Assembly (NCBI GenBank): GCA_032353305.1
Contig: JAUCNG010075551.1
Location: 1-14,183, forward strand
Length of the DNA stretch: 14,183 nt
Direction of reading: 5' to 3'
Source of the DNA: Cephalothrix spiralis
Lineage: Eukaryota > Nemertea > Palaeonemertea > Archinemertea > Cephalotrichidae
The notes beneath the pieces are model-generated. The model ran no database searches. It had not been told where the DNA came from and was given only the letters and a program-made list of their open reading frames with translations. The position numbers and the translations under genes are program-made. Of this stretch, positions 7,624 to 14,183 are shown piece after piece; positions within the stretch are counted from its first letter, which is position 1; each line of letters starts with the position of its first letter.

Positions 7624-7998
7624 TCATAATTTGCAAAATTTATAAATTCTGCACCTTGCAAATAAATGCTCAACAAGCGATACATGGATGATTTCAGCTA
7701 CATCTGGAATTTTTAATTTCGGCTCTCGTCCACATCTTTTTTGGCTCAGTCGCCATAATGCAGCTTTTTTGCCAATTTTCGCAATTTCTTCATCTGAGCG
7801 AAAATTATGGAACCCCAAGTGAGCTTGATTTATTAACCTTCCTCCCACCAAAAACAGACGAGCGTCGCTCAGGGAATTTTCATTCAGGTGTATACATACC
7901 AGCTTCCTCATTATATTTTTCTTTTTTGTCATGTTTAATTTCCAAAAAACAGCCCTTTGCAAATCATCAAAAATTTCTTTGACGGAACATATATCCAC
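7624..7998 (-). CDS. Unrecognised open frame, 124 codons
   Basis: A continuous minus-strand frame of 124 codons, long for DNA this AT-rich, so probably coding or recently coding. The protein is basic and mixed in composition (for example KEIFDDLQRAVFWKL near the start and KKAALWRLSQKRCGREPK in the middle), with no signal peptide or membrane segment. Possible splice signals exist: an acceptor ending TTAATTTCAG just upstream (near 8020) and a strong GTATGT donor inside (7893-7898). It may be exon plus read-through rather than one exon. I do not recognise a family. It lies just upstream of block U3 but has no counterpart in U1. Confidence 0.35.
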   Translation of the reverse strand: MDICSVKEIFDDLQRAVFWKLNMTKKKNIMRKLVCIHLNENSLSDARLFLVGGRLINQAHLGFHNFRSDEEIAKIGKKAALWRLSQKRCGREPKLKIPDVAEIIHVSLVEHLFARCRIYKFCKL

Positions 7999-8297
7999 GA
8001 GTTATGCGGTGACCGACTGAAATTAAGCAAAACTTAAGCAAATTAAGCAAATTTTGTATATAAGCTGTTTTTCGAGAGAGAAAAAAGACTGTGTTTGATA
8101 CAGGCCAAATAGTGTAAAAATATTGAAATTGACGCATCCAAAGATCAATATCATTTCAGCGCGTATTAACAACCTCAGCTTTTTTCTGAAGCTACAGCAA
8201 CAGATTGCGACGACGATGAGGATGATATCACTTCCGGTTGTGTAAAACAGTTGATAATAATTTGCTTATCCCTATAATAATTTATTAACCACATAAT

Positions 8298-8396
8298 TTA
8301 CTGATCTTTTTGGGACATTCCCTTCGTATAGTGATTCGTGTCCTCGGCACCACCTGTCCACGGGCCAACCTCCTTTATTTTAATGTCCACGTCCGC
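8298..8396 (-). CDS. Probable terminal exon, unknown product
   Basis: On the minus strand a long pyrimidine tract ending TTATTCTTCAG (acceptor at 8397-8399) is followed by 32 codons in phase 0 and a TAA: ADVDIKIKEVGPWTGG, then AEDTNHYTKGMSQKDQ. The acceptor is textbook quality. The stop overlaps a possible GTAAAT donor, so it may instead be internal. It is hydrophilic with no recognised domain. The phase matches the exon at 8928-9077, whose donor is phase 0, so the two may be joined across an intron of about 530 bases. Confidence 0.5.
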   Translation of the reverse strand, partial: ADVDIKIKEVGPWTGGAEDTNHYTKGMSQKDQ

Positions 8397-8399
8397 CTG

Positions 8400-8927
8400 A
8401 AGAATAAGAAAAAAAGAAAATTTGAAAAGAAAATAATCTAAAACATCCAGATGAAGTCCCACTAGGTTTCGATTATGCATATTTTAAGACATTATTGATA
8501 TAAGTTCAGTAGCCTGCAGCTTATGAGACATTTTAAAGTTTTTCTTTTTCATCAAATGGTGTGGAGGAATCTAAAGGATCGGGGCACCATTTAAAGCTTG
8601 ACTACCAAAACTTTAATAAACCTGTGTACATGTATATAATTTCATTAAAAAAATAAATCTGATATTATATAATTAAATATTTTGCTTAATAGAAAATAAT
8701 ACATGTATACATTTTCTGAAATTAATATGAATTCCAGATCTTCTCGACTGTCAGGTATTTGCGAGACGACAGTTTCCTCAGCGGGATTGTCGGAGGGCAA
8801 TACCGACCTTCCTATAATTACCGATTTTGTATCTTCTTGAGGGGTTCACTTGACTATATAAATGACTACGACCGACTTAAATTAATAGCGCTATGTACAA
8901 CACGTTGAAAATCAATGATGAACTTAC
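8400..8927. other. Probable intron
   Basis: AT-rich, with no open frame of note. It would be an intron if the exons at 8928-9077 and 8298-8396 are joined. A GC-richer patch at 8750-8800 is unexplained. Confidence 0.35.
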
Positions 8928-9077
8928 TTTGAGCGTTTTCTCCATTGTTGAAGATTTGGTTGCACTCAACCCCATTGATTTCAGCAATTTGGAATAGTGC
9001 TGTGGCATAAAAATCGATGTTTCTACTAAAAATACCGGGCAATTTCCCGCTTTTTCTCTCGTAAAATCTGATCTTAT
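8928..9077 (-). CDS. Probable internal exon, unknown product
   Basis: A 150-nt minus-strand segment between an acceptor GCACTTTTTTCAG (9078-9090) and a consensus donor GTAAGT (8922-8927). It is open for exactly 50 codons in phase 0 at both ends. The peptide starts IRSDFTREKAGNCPVFLVET, then SIFMPQHYSKLLKSMG, and ends TMEKTLK. No family is recognised. Two degenerate copies follow upstream (9091-9285). A longer continuous frame (8866-9261) runs through the copies but uses a shifted frame here, so I prefer the spliced reading. Confidence 0.55.
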
Positions 9078-9285
9078 CTGAAAAAAGTGCTTTGAGTGTT
9101 TTCTCCATTGTTGAATAGTGCTGTGGCATAAAAATCGATGTTTCTACTAAAAATACCGGGCAATTTCCCTCATAAAATCTGATCTTTTCTGAAAAAAGTG
9201 CTTTGAGTGTTTTCTCCATTGTTAAATATTTGGTTGCACTCAACCCCATTGATTTCAGCAATTTAGAATAGTATCGATGTTTCGG
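8928..9285 (-). repeat. Three tandem copies of an exon joined by intron-end remnants
   Basis: Copy R1 is the exon 8928-9077, R2 is 9091-9188 and R3 is about 9202-9285. Adjacent copies are joined by the same 13 nt, GCACTTTTTTCAG on the minus strand (9078-9090 and 9189-9201), which looks like the last bases of an intron. R2 lacks 10 nt present in R1 and lacks the SKLLKSMGLSATK segment. R3 lacks the beginning of the exon. Despite this, the NCPVFLVET reading frame is kept in R1 and R2. Confidence 0.8.
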
Positions 9286-9381
9286 GTATTTCGGGATTAG
9301 TATCTAAAAATAATATTAATCGCGTCAGGTCAGAAATTTCTAACTCAAAAAGTAAAATCATTTCTGCTCACTCTTAGAGCA

Positions 9382-9459
9382 CTAGTCAATCGTCATTCCA
9401 GCCTCGAAATGATTCTCCACTGCATGGGAAGATAACACCCAGGTTTCGTAGCAATCTGT
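9382..9459 (-). CDS. Candidate terminal exon
   Basis: After an acceptor-like CACGTAG (weak pyrimidine tract) the minus strand reads 25 codons in phase 0, TDCYETWVLSSHAV then ENHFEAGMTID, and a TAG. It also shares ACGATTGACTA with the right ends of blocks U1 and U2, which may be coincidence. No family is recognised. Low certainty. Confidence 0.22.
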   Translation of the reverse strand, partial: TDCYETWVLSSHAVENHFEAGMTID

Positions 9460-10001
9460 CTACGTGTGAATTGCCAACAATTAAGAGGGATTGACTCATT
9501 CAGTTTTACATATCATATCAAGTTGGGACTGGTATCATTAGAATCCTTATAAATGATTATCTACAACTGGTATGAAGGATCCACATATATATGAGTGAAA
9601 AGGCAAATACAAAGGGTACAAAAAGTTAATTTATACATTAAAATAAGACTGCAAATTTATATAAGAAGAAGTCCTGCAAAAACTAAAGTCAATAGGCCTA
9701 TTCGGTTCTTATTAAGTCTGGAAAAGATTGCAGAGCTCTCGAAAGTTTTGGTCTGAAGATAACATCAACCAATGGCAATATTTAATCGTTAAGATGATCT
9801 ATCACATCTTTGATTGTGAAGTGGCAGTAATGGGTGGCACAATAGTATACTGGGTGCTCTAAATACCCATGTAGTGAGAGAATTGCAAACATTATCGGTG
9901 ATCCAGTGAGAAATACTTAGCCCAAAGCCGAACCCCCTCCTTCTCTCTCAACTCCTGAAGCTACTTTAAAATATTACTCCACAAAAACCCCAAGAAGTGT
10001 T
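9460..10001. other. No supported gene
   Basis: AT-rich DNA. Short frames on both strands (for example 24 codons on the plus strand near 9798) have no splice or homology support. Confidence 0.5.
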
Positions 10002-10127
10002 TTAAGAGATGATAAGCGCACTAAGAGACTGTCTTAGCACCTCGTTCTGGTCCTTGTTGTTACCCTGTATAAGCAACAAGAGGTTCCTGGAAGTGCTGGT
10101 TGTTGAGTTAAACGTTTTCCAACGTTT
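10002..10127 (-). CDS. Candidate exon, unknown product
   Basis: The minus strand has a pyrimidine-rich tract (TTCCTTTATTTCTATAC) and AAAAG acceptor, then 41 codons in phase 0 ending in TAA (10002-10004): KRWKTFNSTTSTS, RNLLLLIQGNNKDQ, NEVLRQSLSALIIS. The phase is compatible with the donor of the exon at 10211-10345. An internal GTAACA could be an alternative donor. Unrecognised and weakly supported. Confidence 0.27.
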   Translation of the reverse strand, partial: KRWKTFNSTTSTSRNLLLLIQGNNKDQNEVLRQSLSALIIS

Positions 10128-10210
10128 CTTTTAAAGTATAGAAATAAAGGAATCCACACTTGAATTTATGATTTTTAAAAGAGGTAAACCAAGCAATTAA
10201 AAAGCCTTAC

Positions 10211-10345
10211 CTTTTGTCGATTTATTTTAGATTCAATGTGTTTGTTTGTATATAATCCTTCGTCTCTTAAAAGGACCAATTGAGGCCCATCCTCAATTTG
10301 GTTGACTTTCAAAGTCCGTTTGATTTGTTTCGGTGGCTCATTTTC
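10211..10345 (-). CDS. Probable internal exon, unknown product
   Basis: This is the best single exon in the window. The acceptor ends TTCATATTTCAG and the donor is AAAAG|GTAAGG (10205-10210). The 135 nt between are open for exactly 45 codons in phase 0, while at least one other frame is stopped early. The peptide runs ENEPPKQIKRTLKVNQ, IEDGPQLVLLRDEGLY, TNKHIESKINRQK. It is hydrophilic and lysine-rich, with no domain that I recognise. The upstream frame at 10446-10571 could supply a phase-0 donor at ERLQ|GTTATG. Confidence 0.65.
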
Positions 10346-10445
10346 CTGAAATATGAATATGAATATTGCATTTTTACATTACAAAACGTTTCGATTTTTT
10401 AACTAAAAATCATCATCAGTAGAATGAAAAAATTTCATATTTTTC

Positions 10446-10571
10446 TTAAGTATGTTTTAAGGTATCTTTCAATGTCATAACCTGTAGTCGTTCATCTTCC
10501 CCCAACACCACATCCAGATAAAACGTTTGATAATTCCAAAATGCTGCCAAAGCTTGCAGTCCCAACAGACT
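10446..10571 (-). CDS. Candidate exon, unknown product
   Basis: A minus-strand frame of 41 codons from just after a TGA to a TAA (10446-10448): SLLGLQALAAFWNYQTFY, LDVVLGEDERLQ, VMTLKDTLKHT. A CTACAG|GTTATG donor after ERLQ would join it in phase to ENEPPK in the next exon (10211-10345). The donor is weak and the acceptor (ACTGCAAG) is plausible only. The composition looks protein-like. Family unknown. Confidence 0.33.
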   Translation of the reverse strand, partial: SLLGLQALAAFWNYQTFYLDVVLGEDERLQVMTLKDTLKHT

Positions 10572-10655
10572 TCAGGAATAGAGATTAACGTTGGATTGGC
10601 CTTTGTGACCACAAATCATCATCACTTTGGCTTAAAATCACCGACCTGTAACCAT

Positions 10656-10760
10656 TTACATAGCGGTCCCTGGATCCGTAAATGCCAGCAACCACTTGTC
10701 GCACTTGTTTACATTACATTCAACCGCTCCAAATCTGTTGCATTTAAAGGTGACACATTT
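10656..10760 (-). pseudogene. Cysteine-bearing coding fragment
   Basis: The minus strand reads KCVTFKCNRFGAVECNV then NKCDKWLLAFTDPGTAM and TAA (10656-10658), followed in the same frame by MVTGR and a TGA. Four cysteines, the tryptophan and the DPG turn look like part of a folded domain, and the reading resumes sensibly after the first stop, so it may be a decayed exon. I do not recognise the family. The plus-strand 78-codon frame at 10527-10763 is its shadow. Confidence 0.35.
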
Positions 10761-10769
10761 TAGAATACT

Positions 10770-11250
10770 TCATCTTCTTCCTTTTTAAAGAAAATTTTGG
10801 TCAAGTTTTTTTTGGTAATACCTTTGGGTGCGGGTAGGCTTAAACAACGAACCCCGTAATGAAGATGACGCTCACAAAACTGTTAGTATGTGTACGTACA
10901 AGTCTTTCCTGCAGTGTGCAGGTTTTCCTGCAGAGTAAAAGTAAAAAGTTTCTATCCCACTCCTTACTAGCAAGAACTGAATTTTCTTTGAATTTTAGAA
11001 TAAGAATATCTTGTCCCAGTCAGTAAGCCATTCAAGTCTAAATCGAATTCGTCTGTGTATGTCCAGTTCGACCATTGCCTCATCACAGAATATCATGTTA
11101 TCGAACACATCATTGGCCTGGATTACCTCAAGGCAGTATATTCATGGTGTTTAATTTTTTTAAATCACTAGACAGTAGATACCAATAATACCTATGTAAA
11201 CTTACTTTATATATCCTCTGAATATATGTGGAGCAACATTGCCGTCTCAA
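10770..11250. other. No supported gene
   Basis: A GTAAGT donor-like site on the minus strand (11200-11205) has only 12 bases to the nearest acceptor, so no exon is called. The remainder shows nothing supportable. Confidence 0.5.
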
Positions 11251-11266
11251 TTATCATAAGATCGGT

Positions 11267-11578
11267 CTAATGGACCCTTACCCTGGGCACTATTCTAGTA
11301 CAACTTCTAGTCTCGATATGATATCGAAAAGAATCGAAATGACGTTCTTCTAAAGATCCACTGCATCTGAAGGCATAACTTCGTAACTCTCCGCTAATCA
11401 AGCCTTTGAAATGCGACGGGTTGTGATTGCTGTCCCTTGATATGTATGTGTACATCCTGTGGGGTTTAGAGTAAATACGAGTGCTGTATGTTTCCTCCTT
11501 AATGGTGCGATCGGATACGTATAATGTGACATCCAGGGAATGGCACATGTAAGGGCTTATATCCACACTAATTTTCAA
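11267..11578 (-). pseudogene. Penelope-type reverse transcriptase fragment
   Basis: A 103-codon frame that matches the segment just after the reverse transcriptase catalytic core in Penelope-like and related retroelements. A strand SLDVTLYVSDRTIKE, then YSTRIYSKPHRMYTYIS, where such elements have a T-x-x-Y-x-KPT…YLH pattern. SHFKGLISGELRSYAFRCS follows, like the KG…GE/LRxRRICS region of these elements. The catalytic YxDD motif would lie further upstream and is not in the window's frame; nor is a GIY-YIG endonuclease visible. This is an isolated fragment with no ends recognised. A DIRS-type origin is less likely but not excluded. Confidence 0.7.
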
Positions 11579-11886
11579 GTTATTAGGATTTATAATACAA
11601 TTTCAAAATTTAACATACGACTTTGTAGAGGGTTACTCTCCCTCTAACACTCCTCTTGACTTTGTAACTATAAATATCACTCGTAAAGGTAACACCCTTG
11701 TTGGGTTTTCCAATTTTCTGATCAAGAGTTTCCCCTTCCTGATACATAAAGAGCTGCATGTACATTCTTTCTTATATTAGCAAATTGTATTAAGTACCCA
11801 TGATCCCATAGTGCCATTGTCGAGTTGTACATTGTACATGTACGTTCGCAGCCCCGGCGTTGATGAATGAAAGCATATAAATTTAC
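11579..11886. other. Spacer with possible continuation of D1
   Basis: The minus-strand frame of the D1 fragment stays open from 11943 down to about 11727 (roughly 73 codons in all). A stretch at 11808-11824 matches the LDNGT codons of D3, but in a different frame. Nothing firmer is seen. Confidence 0.35.
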
Positions 11887-11943
11887 CAAGGATTCGAGTT
11901 TTTTGCGATCCTCCTCGCCAACTTTTGATGTGTATGGGTTATC
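11887..11943 (-). pseudogene. D1 second exon segment
   Basis: The minus strand reads DNPYTSKVGEEDRKKLESL and meets a GTAAAT donor (11881-11886). D2 carries a similar stretch, ENPYTS then a 1-nt shift and VKEDDRKKI, directly after its WHG exon, so the two segments belong to one ancestral protein. In D1 about 75 bases separate it from the first segment. Product unknown. Confidence 0.4.
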
Positions 11944-12019
11944 GCGGATTTAAGACTAGAGATTATAACAAATTAATTATTAATATCCAATATCCATGAA
12001 ATTATAAATTATAAAGGTC

Positions 12020-12100
12020 TATTTCGGAGCCAGCGAACTCCGCACTGGTATTATCGCCATGCTATTTGGCCACATCAGCAATTCTTATTTGAACGCTTGC
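12020..12100 (-). pseudogene. D1: DVAKWHG-family exon with stop
   Basis: After a TCTCATGTTGCAG acceptor the minus strand reads ASVQIRIADVAK, TAG (12062-12064), HGDNTSAEFAGSEI. The TAG replaces the TGG of D2 and D3. Against D2, changes such as GTT/GTA, CAA/CAG, AGA/CGT, ATT/ATA, GAT/GAC, GTG/GTT, CAT/CAC, GGC/GGA, GCG/GCC and GAG/GAA are all synonymous. This shows the frame was under protein-level selection. Function unknown. Confidence 0.6.
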
Positions 12101-12416
12101 CTGCAACATGAGAAGAATGTTATGTTTTACTGGTAGTCGACATTTGTCTTGACGACTAAAAGAAATAATAATAGGGAATTTTTAGTAGTCTTATATGTCG
12201 CTGTGGAATGTGTTTCTGGCCTGTGTCTGGTGTACAAATAGAGACGTAGATCATGAGAATAATTAGTTATCGTCGCATTTTGAACGAACAAGTAGGTTTG
12301 GCCCTGGGTATTTTTATGGCTAATTTCTTCGAGGACTGGCATGTATCATGGTATGTTGGAGAAATTGATTTTCTGGGAGAACTGGTGAATTTTTTTCCGG
12401 TCATCTTCTTTGACTA

Positions 12417-12521
12417 TATAGATGTGTATGGATTTTCTGTGACCTCCGTAGCCACCAATTCGGCACTGGCATCGTCTCCGTGCCATTTGGCAACGTCTGT
12501 TATACGTATCTGTACTCTTGC
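12417..12521 (-). pseudogene. D2: DVAKWHG-family exon
   Basis: The acceptor TTATGTTGCAG is followed by 35 open codons: ARVQIRITDVAKWHGDD, then ASAELVATEVTENPYTSI, and a TAG (12414-12416). The next bases contain a shifted continuation (VKEDDRKKI) similar to D1, so a small indel probably broke it. Upstream, at about 12750-12840, is sequence shared with D3, including a CCA|GTAAGT donor. The overlapping plus-strand frames at 12253-12770 are shadows. Family not recognised. Confidence 0.5.
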
Positions 12522-12845
12522 CTGCAACATAAGAAAGTTATGAAACAGTATCCTATTAAACTCACCAAATTTGCTATAGGTTTAGTTTGGTTAAAAACTG
12601 AATATTTTAGAATGTTGTTTTTATTAAACACTTATAAATGGGTGAATCTTCCCTTTCCATTAGATTGGAAAATAGAAAACCTGTCGATTTTTAATCTTTA
12701 TTTAAGAAAAATAACTATAATATCACTCACTCGTACGAATACTTACTGGTACCCGCCGTCTCCTCAATGAACAAGAGGTCCTGTCCTATGGATATCTCGA
12801 ATATATGGTGCCTACATGCAAGGTATAACACTTGATGACCAAATT
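12425..12845 (-). repeat. Duplicated block D2
   Basis: It matches 13650-14075 (D3) over the exon, its upstream intron (including TTTCCATTAGATTGGAAAAT and CGTACGAATACTTACTGGTA) and the AACAAGAGGTCC segment. D3 carries an extra run of bases near 13755-13830. The two are direct repeats about 1.2 kb apart. Confidence 0.85.
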
Positions 12846-12967
12846 AAAATTCTAATTTGACTGCAATTCCATGATTTACTCCACTATTTACTGCAGTTGT
12901 TTCAAAACAAGCCGAAAACAACACGGCTATCTTTACCAATTGTAACGGCTACTGGCCCATATATAGA

Positions 12968-13209
12968 ATCTTTTTTACTGTCACTGTCACCTTTCTTGCG
13001 CACTTTTATGATTTTTATTTCTGATGGTAATTTAGGAAATATTCTACTTGGCTCTTCTACTGCTTGAGGAAAAGTGCAGCAGTGACCAGAAGAAGCAATG
13101 CCGCCATGTTTTAACATGTGAATATTCATAGCAGGGCTGTACGACAGATTAATTGTTGTTCAATCATTGTAGGATCTTTTAATTCATCTGGTACCTTACC
13201 AAGATCCAT
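12968..13209 (-). pseudogene. Helitron-type DUF6570 fragment
   Basis: The minus strand starts VPDELKDPTMIEQQLICR (in the frame from 13209), shifts by one base at about 13127-13131, and continues MNIHMLKHGGIASSGHC, then FPQAVEEPSRIFPKLPSE and IKIIKVRKKGDSDSKKD. This is the domain found just before the Helitron helicase-like N domain in animal Helitrons; the VP-EL-D-T, IEQQLI-R, KHGGIASSGH, FPQ and P-LP-EI landmarks are present in order. After SKKD the family's F-VRR continuation is not seen, although the frame stays open to 12902. The Rep and helicase parts are absent. It is a truncated, frameshifted relic. Helitron ends (5'-TC, 3'-CTRR with hairpin) were not located. Confidence 0.82.
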
Positions 13210-13247
13210 ATAATATTCCTTACATTACTTTATACATGTAAGGAACA

Positions 13248-13363
13248 TTATCATCGACGATGAAATTATGTGGGCTCCAAGAGACATTCGATTCTTGTAT
13301 TATAGCGATGGCCTCTGTGATAGCAAACGTTTTCTCATCTCGAACGATGAAAGATGCCACGAC
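13248..13363 (-). pseudogene. Possible MULE-type transposase fragment
   Basis: The minus strand reads VVASFIVRDEKTFAITEA, then IAIIQESNVSWSPHNFIVDD. It resembles the part of MULE/ZSWIM-type transposases in which a strand and an E-rich helix precede W-P-x-x-FMxD, the second catalytic Asp. Only this short stretch is visible; the first Asp, the Glu and any zinc finger are not. A TTTTTACCAG acceptor lies just before it. It lies next to the Helitron fragment in the same orientation. The assignment is tentative. Confidence 0.4.
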
Positions 13364-13587
13364 CTGGTAAAAAGACCCCATCCAGGAGATCGGGCAAAAA
13401 TCCAAACCCATTGAACATGTATCATTACCATAAAACGTTAATGATGTTTTATTTAATGATCACCCACCAATTTGCTTCTAAATTCTATTTTTTAATTGGT
13501 TTGGGCCAATTTGAGACCCTAAGACCAATGTTCAAAGCACCAACACTTTCGGTACAACATTGTACAGATGGTCAATGTGTTTATTTA

Positions 13588-13737
13588 ACAGTGCCTTACT
13601 CTGTTGATCCCATCTACAGTGCCATTGTCGAGTTCATTAATGTTTGGTTTTCCTGTGACCTCCGTGGCCGCCAATTCTGCACTGGCTTTTTCTCCGTGCC
13701 ATTTGGCAACGTCTGTTATACGTGTCTGTACACTTGG
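13588..13737 (-). CDS. D3: DVAKWHG-family exon, most intact copy
   Basis: The acceptor TTATGTTACAG is followed by 50 open codons before TAA (13585-13587): PSVQTRITDVAKWHGEK, ASAELAATEVTGKPN, INELDNGTVDGINRVRHC. Compared with D2 the first 30 codons differ at few places, and several of these are synonymous (GCC/GCA, GCT/GCC). After KP the sequence departs from D1 and D2, which have NPYTS-V-E-DRKK, so D3 may have lost that part. No family is recognised. The plus-strand 129-codon frame at 13354-13743 is antisense to this and is not called. Confidence 0.5.
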
Positions 13738-14078
13738 CTGTAACATAAGAATGTTATGAAACAGTATATACAGTGTATATCCTATTAAACTCACCAAATT
13801 TGAGTATATATCATATAAAAACTCACCAAATTTGCTTTAAGTTATACTTTCGTTGAAAACTGAATATTTTAGAATGATCCATGGATGAATCTTTTCCCTT
13901 TCCATTAGATTGGAAAATAGAAAACCTGTCGACTGAAAATCTTTATTTTTAAAAAATAACTATACATTGTAATATCACTCGTACGAATACTTACTGGTAC
14001 CCGACCTCTCAATGAACAAGAGGTCCTAGCGGCCCCTACGAATATCTCGAATATGATGCCTACATGCAGTTACAACAT
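13650..14078 (-). repeat. Duplicated block D3
   Basis: Counterpart of 12425-12845 in the same orientation. It differs by an internal duplication of ACTCACCAAATTTG (about 13788 and 13823) and small indels. Its right part contains the AACAAGAGGTCC segment (about 14013-14024). Confidence 0.85.
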
Positions 14079-14085
14079 GGGTGGA

Positions 14086-14098
14086 GGGGGGGGGGGGG
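14086..14098 (+). repeat. G13 homopolymer
   Basis: A run of 13 G preceded by GGGTGGA, on an AT-rich background just outside block D3. Such a run could form a G-quadruplex and is also prone to sequencing length errors. Confidence 0.9.
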
Positions 14099-14183
14099 TT
14101 ATTAGTACACTGTACACGTATACAGCTACCTTACTTTACCACATAGGTCTCATAGTAATATTATAATATTAAATTAGACCATA

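Noticed and set aside
8176-8280. Acidic plus-strand frame (ATDCDDDEDDITSGC)
   Set aside because: Only about 35 codons between stops; the acidic run comes from a short GACGAT-rich patch and no splice site fits the frame.
12127-12342. 71-codon minus-strand frame
   Set aside because: Composition is plausible but there is no copy in D1 or D3 and no recognised motif; left uncalled.
12253-12770. Two plus-strand frames of 96 codons
   Set aside because: They are antisense to the D2 exon, where the minus strand shows synonymous divergence, so the plus frames are shadows.
13354-13743. 129-codon plus-strand frame, the second longest in the window
   Set aside because: It is antisense to the D3 exon and the MULE-like fragment, both of which have better evidence on the minus strand.
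1-14183. CRISPR array, bacterial operon or phage module
   Set aside because: No regularly spaced short repeats, no ribosome binding sites before long frames and no compact gene packing; the sequence is animal-like.

Overview
This window looks like intergenic or intronic DNA from a metazoan nuclear genome, probably a marine invertebrate. I see no bacterial gene organisation. It is AT-rich and coding potential comes in short exon-sized pieces bounded by animal-type splice signals. It is dense in degraded transposable-element and paralogous fragments: a tRNA-Lys-derived SINE, a Penelope-type reverse transcriptase piece, a Helitron-type DUF6570 piece and a possible MULE-type transposase piece. 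The animal group cannot be fixed from the sequence alone; a mollusc-like or other lophotrochozoan genome is a guess.

Layout. 1-1130: AT-rich DNA with a 14-bp motif (GTGACTGACGTGAC) present five times. 1131-2206: mostly featureless, with one candidate small minus-strand exon and an exact 20-bp tandem duplication. 2207-7545: three related blocks (U1 about 2207-4675, U2 about 4905-5900, U3 about 5900-7545). Each carries a minus-strand exon resembling the C-terminal end of an SGNH-type hydrolase domain. U1 and U3 also carry a second exon-like segment (exon A). Paralogue differences in these exons fall mainly at third codon positions, yet every copy has lesions. The blocks also record later insertions: a SINE in U1, a TA-flanked insert in U2 and a 149-bp insert with 14-bp flanking repeats in U3. 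7620-8000: an unrecognised minus-strand open frame.

8298-10571: a series of minus-strand exon-like frames, three with good splice sites and all starting in phase 0. They may belong to one unrecognised gene. One exon (8928-9077) is followed by two extra tandem copies joined to it through 13 nt that look like the end of an intron. 10656-10760: a cysteine-bearing coding fragment. 11267-11578: the Penelope-type fragment. 11887-13737: a three-copy exon family (D1, D2, D3) containing the sequence DVAKWHG, with the Helitron and MULE-like pieces lying between D2 and D3. 14086-14098: a run of 13 G.

Almost every coding signal is on the minus strand. No complete, intact gene is visible. All relationships were found by eye; no alignment or database search was run.
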